Positions 30,714 through 39,004 of a stretch of DNA of 42,304 bases are shown here, piece by piece. The position numbers and the translations under genes are program-made. Numbering within the stretch: position 1 is the first letter of the stretch; each line of letters begins with the position of its first letter. This stretch comes from CAYMQB01 sp964392665 (GTDB lineage Bacteria > Hydrothermota > E44-bin80): assembly GCA_964392665.1 (NCBI GenBank), contig CAYMQB010000020.1, forward strand, positions 1-42,304. The letters are read 5' to 3'. Under the pieces are notes generated by a model. That model was not told where the DNA came from. It saw only the letters and a program-made list of their open reading frames with translations, and did not search any database.

Positions 30714-31961
30714 ATGAAAAGAGAAGAAAGTGATTTACTGATAAGAAATATCGGGCAACTCCTAACCATTCCTGCCAATGGAAAACCTGTTGTAAACCCA
30801 ACAAACTCGTCTCTTGGAATAATAAAGAATGCTTACATTTCAATAAAAAACGGAGAAATAAACGAGATTGGTTCAGGTACTGCTCGGATACCTGCAAAAA
30901 AAATAGTAGATGCAAAGAAAAAAATGGCAATGCCGGGCTTTATTGACGCTCATACGCACCTGATATTTGCCGGAACAAGAGAGAAGGAATTCTCTATGAG
31001 GATGCAAGGCAATGACTATCTTACTATAATGAAACAAGGGGGCGGAATAAAATCTACTGTCACAGAGACAAGAAACGCAAGCAAAAAACAGCTCTTTAAC
31101 AATGCGAATGAGTACCTGATTGAAGCACTCTCATGGGGGACAACAACCTGTGAGGTGAAATCCGGTTATGGACTATCAACAACCGAAGAGATAAAAATAC
31201 TTGAAGTTGCCAAGATGCTTCAAGAGAAAACCGTTGTTGACATTATTCCGACTTTCCTTGGGGCACATGACATACCCGATGAATATAAGGGACGCAAAAA
31301 GGAATATGTGGAACTTGTAAAGGATGAAATGATACCTGAAGTGAGAAAAAGAAAACTTGCCAGATTCTGTGACGTATTCTGCGAAAAAGGTGTCTTCAAC
31401 AAAAAAGAATCAGAGTCTATTCTTCTAACCGGACTAAAAAACGGGATGAACACTAAAATCCATGCCGAAGAATTCACCAATATAGGTGGGAGTGAACTCT
31501 CTTTGAAGGTAGGAGCAACATCCTGCGACCATCTTCTCTATACACTCGATGCGGGCTTGAAATCGATTAAGAAAGCAGGAACAATTGCAGTGCTACTTCC
31601 AGGAACGAACCTTTATCTTAAGAAAAGAAAAATACCCCCTGTCAAGAAAATGAGAAAATACAAAATACCAATCGCAATTGCAACTGATTTTAATCCCGGG
31701 AGTTGTCCTGTACTCTCGATGCCTGTTATGCTTTCTCTGTCCTGTATGTTTTATGGCTTGACAGCTGAAGAATCCATTGTTGGTTCTACTATAAATGCCG
31801 CATTTGCCGTGAAAGAAGAGAATTACCGGGGAAGCATAGAGAAAGGGAAATCCGCTGATATTATAATTACGGATCTAAAAGACTACAGCCAACTACCTTA
31901 CTGGTTTGCTCAAAACCACATCCTGTATGTAATTAAAAACGGGCAAATCGTAGTCTCTTGA
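30714..31961 (+). CDS. hutI: imidazolonepropionase
   Basis: Hydrolyses imidazolonepropionate to formiminoglutamate, third step of histidine breakdown. Seen: the amidohydrolase metal motif DAHTH (H80, H82), substrate-binding YLTIMKQGGGI (102-112), CEVKSGYGL (146-154), H250 in IHAEEFTNIGGSE, H273 in ATSCDHLL and catalytic D325 in ATDFNPGS. At 415 residues it is complete. No hutH, hutU or hutG is in the window, so it may act with unlinked genes or on a related ring compound. The next gene starts 20 bases after its stop, so it shares a transcript with unrelated TPR and ATPase genes. Confidence 0.95.
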   Translation: MKREESDLLIRNIGQLLTIPANGKPVVNPTNSSLGIIKNAYISIKNGEINEIGSGTARIPAKKIVDAKKKMAMPGFIDAHTHLIFAGTREKEFSMRMQGNDYLTIMKQGGGIKSTVTETRNASKKQLFNNANEYLIEALSWGTTTCEVKSGYGLSTTEEIKILEVAKMLQEKTVVDIIPTFLGAHDIPDEYKGRKKEYVELVKDEMIPEVRKRKLARFCDVFCEKGVFNKKESESILLTGLKNGMNTKIHAEEFTNIGGSELSLKVGATSCDHLLYTLDAGLKSIKKAGTIAVLLPGTNLYLKKRKIPPVKKMRKYKIPIAIATDFNPGSCPVLSMPVMLSLSCMFYGLTAEESIVGSTINAAFAVKEENYRGSIEKGKSADIIITDLKDYSQLPYWFAQNHILYVIKNGQIVVS

Positions 31962-31980
31962 GAAAAGGAGGTAATCCAAA

Positions 31981-33264
31981 TTGAAGGAAGAAATAGAAAA
32001 AGGACTGAAGGCTCTCAGAGAAGGGCATTCAGAAAAATCGAAAGAAATATTCTCCGCCATAATTGATGAGAAACCGGAAAATGCGACATCTCATCTTGGG
32101 TTAAGTTTCTCGTTGATTAACATAGGCGATTTTCCAGAAGCAGAAAAGCATATGAAGGCAGCTCTTAGTTTATTTGAAACCCAGTTCAACTTACAGGAAG
32201 CATACATCGCAGCAAAGGAACTATTGAAGATAAAATCCTCCAATCCCGATTATGTCACTAACCTTCTAAGAATCTATATCAAACTCAATTTTACAAGGTC
32301 TTTCGCTGATTTGCTGCTTCAGGTACATGAGAAAAATAAAATTCCTGATGAAGAGATTCAAGATTTGCTTTCAAAAATTGTATCTTTAATAAAGGAAGAA
32401 AATATCAAATCCTTATTGACTTTCAAGAAAAAGAGTAAAGCAAAGGAAGAAGAGAAATTAAACCCCTTCGAAAACCTCGAACTTGCCAATTTGCTTTTTG
32501 AGATTGGGTCGACCGATGAAGCAAAAAGTGAATATTACAAAACCGCCCGTGCTTTTCTCAGTAAAGAGCTAAAAGATAAAGCTTTGGAACTGCTCGTAAA
32601 AATAAAAGAACTGTATCCTGACGACGAAGAATTGGAGAATCTTAAGAATGAGATAGATTCTTTTGGAACGAAAGAGGAAATTGTAGACATCGGTGAAAGG
32701 TTGAATAAATTAAAAAAACTTGTACCCTCTTTAGAAAATGAGAATGAAGCAAGGGTAAGATACTCAACTGCAATTCTTTTCAAGGAATATTCAAGATTCG
32801 AAGAAGCAGAGCAGGAACTCGATGAGATTTTTACAATGCCGAAATCACCGGAAAAAATAAAAGCCTATGTACTTCTTAGCCAAATCTATCTCGATTCAAA
32901 GGATGAGATAAGAGCCGTGAAAGTACTTAATGATGTGATGGAAAGAGAAGAATTCATCGAAAATGAAATCGTACCTCTGCAATATAAACTGGGGTCAATC
33001 TACGAGAGAATGCAGAACTACGAAAAAGCCAAGGAAATTTTCGAAAACGCACTTTCCAAAGATCCCGAATATCTGGATCTTGTTGAAAAGGTTAAGCAGA
33101 TAAAAGAACTAATGGAAAAGCAAGTCCAAAAACCTGAAGATGTAGTTCCAGAAGAGCATAAGAAAAAAACTCCAGTCCAACCGGCAATAGACGAGAAGCT
33201 GTTAGCAGAGGAAGAAGAAGAACCCGAAAAACAGACGCTAAAAGAACGCATTCTTTATATATAA
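31981..33264 (+). CDS. TPR protein, first of two paired with ExeA-type ATPases
   Basis: A 427-residue, soluble, acidic helical repeat protein. Seen: TPR-like helix pairs through most of the length (clear ones at about 5-70, 150-210, 255-300 and 335-375, such as YEKAKEIFENALSKDP), then a Glu/Pro/Lys-rich linker and the C-terminus LKERILYI. No signal peptide, so cytoplasmic. Start is TTG with AAAGGAGGT eight bases upstream; no in-frame ATG nearby fits. It is followed nine bases later by an ExeA-like ATPase. Both TPR proteins of this operon end in a basic segment plus I-x-Y-I. TPR proteins are protein-binding scaffolds; the partner is presumably the adjacent ATPase (inference). Confidence 0.85.
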   Translation: MKEEIEKGLKALREGHSEKSKEIFSAIIDEKPENATSHLGLSFSLINIGDFPEAEKHMKAALSLFETQFNLQEAYIAAKELLKIKSSNPDYVTNLLRIYIKLNFTRSFADLLLQVHEKNKIPDEEIQDLLSKIVSLIKEENIKSLLTFKKKSKAKEEEKLNPFENLELANLLFEIGSTDEAKSEYYKTARAFLSKELKDKALELLVKIKELYPDDEELENLKNEIDSFGTKEEIVDIGERLNKLKKLVPSLENENEARVRYSTAILFKEYSRFEEAEQELDEIFTMPKSPEKIKAYVLLSQIYLDSKDEIRAVKVLNDVMEREEFIENEIVPLQYKLGSIYERMQNYEKAKEIFENALSKDPEYLDLVEKVKQIKELMEKQVQKPEDVVPEEHKKKTPVQPAIDEKLLAEEEEEPEKQTLKERILYI

Positions 33265-33273
33265 GGAGAGAAA

Positions 33274-34104
33274 ATGGAATACGAATCTTTTTACAATTTT
33301 TTACAAGAACCCTTTTCGAACGTTCCTGACCCTCAATTCTTCTATAGCGGTCCCGAACATGCTAAGCCATTTCTTCGAATTATGTATTCAGCACAAAAAA
33401 TGAAAGGTCTTGTTATTCTCACTGGTAATGTTGGAACAGGGAAAACAACACTATCAAGGAAAGTACTTGCTGCACTTCTAAACGAAAAACAATATCTGCC
33501 CGGAATGCTTGTGCTTACCATGGATGAATACCCAGCTTACTGGCTCACATCAAAAGTCGCACAACTTCTGCAAATAGAAGATGAGACTCCGGATGTTGCA
33601 AAGATACAGTTGATAGCAAGAAAACTCTCTGAACTGAAGAAGAAAGGGAAAAAACCTATTATTATAATAGATGAAGCAAATAAACTTCAAAGCGATGCTA
33701 ATCTTGAAGAACTAAGAAGTATTATGAACATCGAAGACGAAGAGCAAAAACTAATAACATTTATTCTTTCTGGTATGCCGACTCTCAAGCAAAATATTTA
33801 CAAAAACGAATCCTTGAAACAGAGAATTGCGTATCTTATTTCCTTAGAACCATTATCAAAAATCTCAACCGAGGATTATGTAAAATACAGATTAAAAATT
33901 GCAGGTGCAGAAGAAGAGATTTTCACGGACACTGCATTCGAAATAATTTACAGATGGAGCAGAGGCAGACCCCGATTAATAAACACTATCTGCGATAATG
34001 CGCTTTTCGAGGGAGTCTTACTTCAGAAAAAACCGATAACCGATGAAATTGTAGATATTGCTGCAGACTCCCTTGGACTAAAAACACCGCAGGAAACCGA
34101 ATAA
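33274..34104 (+). CDS. ExeA/GspA-like AAA ATPase, copy 1
   Basis: A 276-residue AAA+ ATPase. Seen: the ExeA opening YNFLQEPFSNVPDPQFFYSG (residues 7-26), Walker A GNVGTGKTT (51-59), Walker B IIIIDEAN (129-136), the sensor segment FILSGMPTL and the arginine/sensor-2 region SRGRPRLINTICDNALFEG. ExeA works with ExeB to place the type II secretion secretin through peptidoglycan, and relatives (MshM) serve type IV pili. This protein lacks the membrane helix and peptidoglycan-binding domain, so it is a solo ATPase module. AAGGAG before the ATG. Its stop overlaps the next TPR gene by one base. A paralogue follows at 36113. Confidence 0.9.
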   Translation: MEYESFYNFLQEPFSNVPDPQFFYSGPEHAKPFLRIMYSAQKMKGLVILTGNVGTGKTTLSRKVLAALLNEKQYLPGMLVLTMDEYPAYWLTSKVAQLLQIEDETPDVAKIQLIARKLSELKKKGKKPIIIIDEANKLQSDANLEELRSIMNIEDEEQKLITFILSGMPTLKQNIYKNESLKQRIAYLISLEPLSKISTEDYVKYRLKIAGAEEEIFTDTAFEIIYRWSRGRPRLINTICDNALFEGVLLQKKPITDEIVDIAADSLGLKTPQETE

Positions 34105-36083
34105 TGACGAATGTCAATGCACTGAAAAGCCAGGCAGCAAAACTGGTTGTTAAGGGTAATTATGCTAAGGCACTTGGAATCTATTCCAAAGTTAAAGAAA
34201 TGGATCCAGGTGAACCTAGTATATATAACCTTATTGGAGACGTCCTGCTTAAAAAGGGGAAAAAGGAAAAAGCCATTGCTGAATTTGGCAAAGCACTCGA
34301 ACTTTACAAGAAGGTCCAATATTATCCTAATGCCATCGCCGTTTGTAAAAAGATAATCAGAACGGATAAAGAACAAGCTCTAGTATATAAGGATTTAGCA
34401 GACCTCTATGTGCAAAGAGGTTTCATCGGGGAGGCTGTCATAAATTATCTTGAGTATGCATCACGTATGAGAAAAGATGGAAACAAAAATGAAGAGATAG
34501 AAACCTATAAAAAAGTGATAGAATTAGGACCTTCAAAAATTGACATCAGGCAAAGGTTGGTTGACCTCTACATTGCAGAAGGTGAAAATCAAGCAGCCGT
34601 TGAGGAATTGGAGAAACTCGAAGAACTTCTTATTCAGAAAGGCGAGCAAGCAAAATTACCTGAAATCGAAGAGAAACTCGCTAATCTGAAAGTTGAAGGA
34701 ATAGCAACGGAAACTAAAGAAAAAAAAGAACTTACTGTAAAACAGGGATTCACCGTTGAAGATATGATGACTGAAGGAACCAAAATCGAAAAAAAGGAAG
34801 AAAAGGTAAAGCCGGAACAAAAACTGGAAGAGAAAGAAGTAAGAGAAAAAGCAGAGGAAGAAACTATATCATTGGAAGAGGAATTAAAAAAGCTTGAAGC
34901 AGTGAAGAGAACTTCGGAACATGCAAAGATTGATGTCGACAATCTTCCACCCCCGGGTAAGTCGGAATTACAGGCTGCACCAACACAATGGACGAATTTC
35001 GAGGAACTCGGAGACCTATGCCTGTCAGTAAATTCGAAAAACGAAGCCATTGACTATTTCTACAAAGCAACTCAGCAATATCTTGAGGAAAACAACTATG
35101 AAGGAGCCATAAATCTTTTCAAAAGGATAATCGAAATAAGACCTCTCGAGTTAAGACCTAGACAGAAGTTGATAGAAATTTCTCTTAAGAAAGACGACAA
35201 AAATAGTGCAGCCGAATGGAATCTGGATCTCGGAAGATGCTTGTATAAGAAGGGAGCGATTGAGGAAGCCGATAAGGCATTTGGTCGTGCTCTGAACCTT
35301 TCTCACAGAAAAGAAAAGATAAAGAAGCAAATTTCAGAGATTAAAGGTGAAGAAGAGAAAAAACCGGAAATGATTGTGCAAGAACCATCCATCTCACTTG
35401 GAGAGCTACTTGAGGAAGAAAAAACCAAGTCAGGGAAATTCAGCGTTGCCGAAGAAATCGAAGCAGAAAAACCAGTGACCTTTGAAGACATTCTTGAAGA
35501 ATTTAAAGAGGGTGTCCTCGAGAATATCGAAGATGAGGATTTTGACAGTCACTATGACCTCGGAATAACATACAAGGAAATGGGTTTAATCGATGAAGCA
35601 ATTCTTGAATTTGAAAAATCCTCTAAAGGGGAAAACACGGGATTGAAGTCTTTTGAAATGCTTTGTGACTGCTTGATGGACAAAGGAGATCTTGCTGGTG
35701 CAGAAGAGATAGTTAAACAGGCTCTTGAAATGAAAGGTCATAAGGATATTGACTTCCTTGGTTTGAAATACAATTTGGCTAATATTTATGAAAACACAAA
35801 CAAGAATGAAAAAGCTATCCAACTGTTTTCTGAAATAATAAATTCCGATGAATCATTTATGGATGCAGCAACCAAATTGAAAGAATTGCAGGAAAGGACA
35901 AAAAAACCAACAGTGGGAAAGAAAGTCAAGAAAGAGGAAGCTAAAAAAGAGCTCAAAGAAAGCAAAAAAGCCAAAGAGGAAAAGAAAGAAGATAAAAAGG
36001 CAAAAATAACTGAAAAATCAAAGCAAGAATTGCCTAAGGAAAAAGCAAAAGTCAAAAGAAAAAAGAAAATCTCTTACATTTAG
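34104..36083 (+). CDS. large TPR protein with Lys/Glu-rich linkers, second of the pair
   Basis: A 659-residue cytoplasmic scaffold. Seen: TPR array 1 (about 5-200, for example KALGIYSKVKEMDPGEPSIY), a Lys/Glu-rich linker (about 205-280), TPR array 2 (about 295-405), a second charged linker with SISLGELLEEEKTKS, TPR array 3 (about 475-610) and a strongly basic Lys-rich tail (about 612-655) ending KKISYI. The tail could bind nucleic acid or acidic lipid. The ATG overlaps the ATPase stop (TAATG). It is followed 29 bases later by the second ExeA-type ATPase, so the TPR-ATPase order repeats. The I-x-Y-I terminus is shared with the first TPR protein. Confidence 0.87.
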   Translation: MTNVNALKSQAAKLVVKGNYAKALGIYSKVKEMDPGEPSIYNLIGDVLLKKGKKEKAIAEFGKALELYKKVQYYPNAIAVCKKIIRTDKEQALVYKDLADLYVQRGFIGEAVINYLEYASRMRKDGNKNEEIETYKKVIELGPSKIDIRQRLVDLYIAEGENQAAVEELEKLEELLIQKGEQAKLPEIEEKLANLKVEGIATETKEKKELTVKQGFTVEDMMTEGTKIEKKEEKVKPEQKLEEKEVREKAEEETISLEEELKKLEAVKRTSEHAKIDVDNLPPPGKSELQAAPTQWTNFEELGDLCLSVNSKNEAIDYFYKATQQYLEENNYEGAINLFKRIIEIRPLELRPRQKLIEISLKKDDKNSAAEWNLDLGRCLYKKGAIEEADKAFGRALNLSHRKEKIKKQISEIKGEEEKKPEMIVQEPSISLGELLEEEKTKSGKFSVAEEIEAEKPVTFEDILEEFKEGVLENIEDEDFDSHYDLGITYKEMGLIDEAILEFEKSSKGENTGLKSFEMLCDCLMDKGDLAGAEEIVKQALEMKGHKDIDFLGLKYNLANIYENTNKNEKAIQLFSEIINSDESFMDAATKLKELQERTKKPTVGKKVKKEEAKKELKESKKAKEEKKEDKKAKITEKSKQELPKEKAKVKRKKKISYI

Positions 36084-36112
36084 GATTAAATCCTTAAAAG
36101 AAGGGAGTTAAA

Positions 36113-36931
36113 GTGGACTATGAAAATTTTTACAAATTGAAATTACACCCTTTCTCGAGTTCCCCTGATGAGAGGTTCTATTATAACAGTCCACAGCACC
36201 ACAAGGCGATTGTTAAACTAACTCATGCAGCGGAAAATATGGTCGGTTTAGCAATACTCCTGGGAGACATTGGAACAGGAAAGACAACACTTTCGCGTAA
36301 ACTGCTCGATTCTCTGACATCCTCCGAAGAATTCGAGGTCGCTCTTCTCGTTATGATTCATTCTGAAATCACGCCTATATGGTTATTGAAGAAGATTGGA
36401 AATCAATTCGGTGCTGAGTTAGAAACCAATGATAAAATCGAAATCATATCCAACATTTACCAGCAACTTATGAAAGTCAAGGATGAAGGAAAAAAAGCGA
36501 TTGTTTTAATAGATGAAGCGAATATGCTTAAAAACAAGGAAATTATGGAAGAACTTAGGGGACTATTGAACATTCAATTTGAGGAAGGACATCTTTTAAC
36601 TTTCATTCTTTTTGGACTTCCAGAAATGGAAGATTGTTTAAAACTTGATAGACCGCTTTATCAACGCGTATCAATGCGAATCCTGCTGGGTTCACTATCC
36701 TCCGAATCGACAAAAGAATATATTAACCTTAGAATATCAGTAGCAGGCAGGGAAAACCCTCTATTTACAGATGAAGCTATGGATATAATACATGAATTTT
36801 CAAAAGGAAAACCAAGAATGATAAACACCATCTGTGACAATGTTTTGCTCGAAGGATATCTCCTGAAGAAACCACTTATTGATGAACATTTGGTGAAAGA
36901 AGTTGTTCAGGATCTTGGACTTTCGGATTAA
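36113..36931 (+). CDS. ExeA/GspA-like AAA ATPase, copy 2
   Basis: A 272-residue paralogue of the ATPase at 33274, aligning end to end. Seen: YKLKLHPFSSSPDERFYYNS (7-26), Walker A GDIGTGKTT (51-59), Walker B IVLIDEAN (130-137), FILFGLPEM and KGKPRMINTICDNVLLEG. Start is GTG with AAGGGAG six bases upstream. It ends directly against the PHP gene (no gap). Divergence in the segment just after Walker A and in the last 20 residues suggests different partners. As with copy 1, there is no membrane or peptidoglycan-binding part. Confidence 0.9.
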   Translation: MDYENFYKLKLHPFSSSPDERFYYNSPQHHKAIVKLTHAAENMVGLAILLGDIGTGKTTLSRKLLDSLTSSEEFEVALLVMIHSEITPIWLLKKIGNQFGAELETNDKIEIISNIYQQLMKVKDEGKKAIVLIDEANMLKNKEIMEELRGLLNIQFEEGHLLTFILFGLPEMEDCLKLDRPLYQRVSMRILLGSLSSESTKEYINLRISVAGRENPLFTDEAMDIIHEFSKGKPRMINTICDNVLLEGYLLKKPLIDEHLVKEVVQDLGLSD

Positions 36932-37756
36932 ATGGGTTTCTGCGACCTTCACATACATTCCTTTTACTCGGATGGAACTTACTCCCCGGCTGAGATTATC
37001 AATAAGGCTAAGACTAAGAACCTCGATGCAATATCAATAACAGACCACGACGAAATAAAAGCAGTCGGTATAGCAAAATCTCACGGAAATAAAGAAAATA
37101 TTTCCGTAATAGCGGGAGTTGAACTTAGTGCTATATACAAAAACACTGAAATTCATATTCTGGGCTATCTTTTTCATGAGCAGGACGAAAAACTCAATAA
37201 AACACTTACCGAAATGAGACAACATAGAGAAAATAGGGCAAGAAACATTCTTAAAAAACTCCGGCATTTTGGTTTCGACATCGAATTCGAAAATGTTAAG
37301 AGATTGGCTGGAAAAGGTGCAGTTGGAAGGCCTCACATTGCCCAAGCTATGCTTGATACAGGAAATCTACGAAACTATAAGGAAGCCTTCACAAAATATA
37401 TCGGTAATGGAAAACCATGTAATGCTCCGAAGTTTAGATTGAATCCACCCGATGCAATCGGATTAATCAAAGAAGCCGGTGGAGTTCCCGTATTAGCTCA
37501 TCCTGGAAATATCAGGAACGATAAGATTGTCAAGGAATTATTGAATTCAGATTTTGGCGGAATTGAAGTCTGGCATCCGGACCATTCATCAAAACAAATC
37601 CACAACTATCTTGAGATTACAAAGACTGAAAACCTCGTTGCAACCGGTGGTTCCGACAGTCATGGCAACATACCGACAAAATCACCAATTGGAGGAATAG
37701 CAGTGGATTCAAGTGTGGTAGATGCACTAATAAACTACAAGAATACTTACCTGTGA
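36932..37756 (+). CDS. PHP-domain phosphoesterase, YciV/RNase AM type
   Basis: A 274-residue metal-dependent phosphoesterase. Relatives hydrolyse 3',5'-nucleoside bisphosphates or trim RNA 5' ends (E. coli YciV, RNase AM). Seen: PHP motif DLHIHSFYSDGTYSP (residues 5-19), ITDHDE (37-42), GVELSA, the inserted helical domain (about 90-160) with GRPHIAQAM, VLAHPG, and the late GGSDSHG. Length and inserted domain fit YciV, not PolX or EndoQ. It starts immediately after the ATPase stop and has no ribosome site of its own beyond the coding sequence, so it is translationally coupled. Its last 30 bases overlap the convergent barrel-protein gene. Confidence 0.9.
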   Translation: MGFCDLHIHSFYSDGTYSPAEIINKAKTKNLDAISITDHDEIKAVGIAKSHGNKENISVIAGVELSAIYKNTEIHILGYLFHEQDEKLNKTLTEMRQHRENRARNILKKLRHFGFDIEFENVKRLAGKGAVGRPHIAQAMLDTGNLRNYKEAFTKYIGNGKPCNAPKFRLNPPDAIGLIKEAGGVPVLAHPGNIRNDKIVKELLNSDFGGIEVWHPDHSSKQIHNYLEITKTENLVATGGSDSHGNIPTKSPIGGIAVDSSVVDALINYKNTYL

Positions 37757-38845
37757 TGATAGTTGTCTACTTCTTATCTTTTCATTATTCCCGAAAACCG
37801 CAACATTCAATTGAAACCTATTGAAAGAATAGCCACAACCGGCAGAATACAGTATTTCATCTCTCTTCTTCACATCTTCCAGAGCCATCCCTAACCGTGC
37901 AGAGAATAAACTATGAGAACGATTTTCCCCCTTCTTTTTTACCAATTTAATTATCTTTTCCTCTGTTTTGGTTGCCTTCCCTCCGAGATTGGAAAACTCC
38001 ACACCTGAATTAAAGCTAAGTTTCTCATCTCCAGTCTCATAATCCAGGTCCATGGAAACATTCCATTTTTTGAAAAACCTAAGAGAAGCTCCACTTCCTA
38101 TTCTTGGGTTAATTCTATCACTATCATAGTCGCTCCAGAAAACTTTCGAGAAAGCATCTTTGAGTACAAAACCAACTATCACTGTATTTCTGCTGTATGC
38201 AAATCCAATATCAAGTCCAAAACCGTTTCCCGAATCAATATTGCTCGATGCATCAACGGGTGAGTTTTCCAATTTTACTAATTTTGCCGAACCCAAAGTC
38301 GCCCTTATGTACTTCAGATTTATTCCAAACAGAGGTACATTTTCAAGGCTTTCGAACATCTCGCTTGCAACTGAAGTAATGCTAAAACAGAACTCATCCG
38401 CACCATATTCAAGCCTTGATTCGATGCTTACTGTTTCGCTGTATTCTTCGGAAAAAGCAAATTCCTCAAGTTTCCTGTCAACTCTTGAAAGAGGTCGAAG
38501 TGAAATTCCGGTGCCAGCAGACGCAAATGAAAAAAAATCAAATTTGTATTCGAAAACATCCATAAAACCCTCCTGCTCGAAGGTGGGTTCTCTATTGTTC
38601 TGAAAGTCAATGGTTATGTAATCTCCGCTTAGAAAACATAAGCCAGCCGGATTATAAAAAGAGCTTAGCGGTTCATCAATAAGGGCAATGCCTGTGCATC
38701 CCATTCCGCGGGAACGCGCACCCGGACACAAACCACTATAGCCATCCGATGGTATCGGGGAAGGAAAAACCATTTTAGTTACGGATAGAAACAGAAAAAT
38801 GGACAAAGCAAATATACTCAAATTACCAGTTTCACCTTTAATCAC
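37727..38845 (-). CDS. outer-membrane beta-barrel protein, PorV/FadL-like (UPF0164-type)
   Basis: A 372-residue exported barrel. Seen: an N-terminal hydrophobic signal (about 8-30), the family opening GYSGLCPGARSRGMGCTGIALIDEPLSSFYNPAGL by sense (35-69), alternating beta strands with aromatic ends to the C-terminus, and a final strand ending VVY. In Bacteroidetes PorV is the T9SS shuttle; UPF0164 proteins of other phyla are uncharacterised. Start choice is unusual: the GTG at 38845 falls on the predicted transcript start of a perfect TTGACA-17-TATAAT promoter, so it would be leaderless; alternatively AAAGGTGA inside the frame could serve a TTG at 38821. Overlaps the convergent PHP gene by 30 bases. 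Confidence 0.82.
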   Translation of the reverse strand: MIKGETGNLSIFALSIFLFLSVTKMVFPSPIPSDGYSGLCPGARSRGMGCTGIALIDEPLSSFYNPAGLCFLSGDYITIDFQNNREPTFEQEGFMDVFEYKFDFFSFASAGTGISLRPLSRVDRKLEEFAFSEEYSETVSIESRLEYGADEFCFSITSVASEMFESLENVPLFGINLKYIRATLGSAKLVKLENSPVDASSNIDSGNGFGLDIGFAYSRNTVIVGFVLKDAFSKVFWSDYDSDRINPRIGSGASLRFFKKWNVSMDLDYETGDEKLSFNSGVEFSNLGGKATKTEEKIIKLVKKKGENRSHSLFSARLGMALEDVKKRDEILYSAGCGYSFNRFQLNVAVFGNNEKIRSRQLSSQVSILVVY

Positions 38846-38851
38846 AGATGA

Positions 38852-38880
38852 ATTATAACTCTTGTGTTTCGTTTTGTCAA
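38852..38880 (-). promoter_or_regulatory. perfect consensus promoter for the barrel gene
   Basis: TTGACA (38875-38880), 17 bases, TATAAT (38852-38857) on the minus strand, the exact sigma70 consensus. Transcript start expected at about 38845. Confidence 0.85.
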
Positions 38881-38948
38881 CAAATTTCTAAAAAGCCGCC
38901 TCAGAGAGATTGTGCGTTTACAATAAAAAAAGGGGGGAAATATTACAG

Positions 38949-38976
38949 TTGACATTGCATTGAAAACTGCTATAAT
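38949..38976 (+). promoter_or_regulatory. near-perfect promoter for the M1 aminopeptidase
   Basis: TTGACA (38949-38954), 16 bases, TATAAT (38971-38976). Leader about 22 bases with AAAAGGAGG (38992-39000) four bases before the ATG. Divergent from the barrel-gene promoter, both of consensus strength. Confidence 0.85.
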
Positions 38977-39004
38977 GTCTTTGTATATTTGAAAAGGAGG
39001 TCAT

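Noticed and set aside
31981..36931. Mobile element or Tn7-like transposition ATPases (TnsC/TniB) in place of ExeA-like proteins
   Set aside because: The ExeA-type N-terminal PF-x-PDP-FFY motif is present, and no transposase, ends or target duplications are seen.
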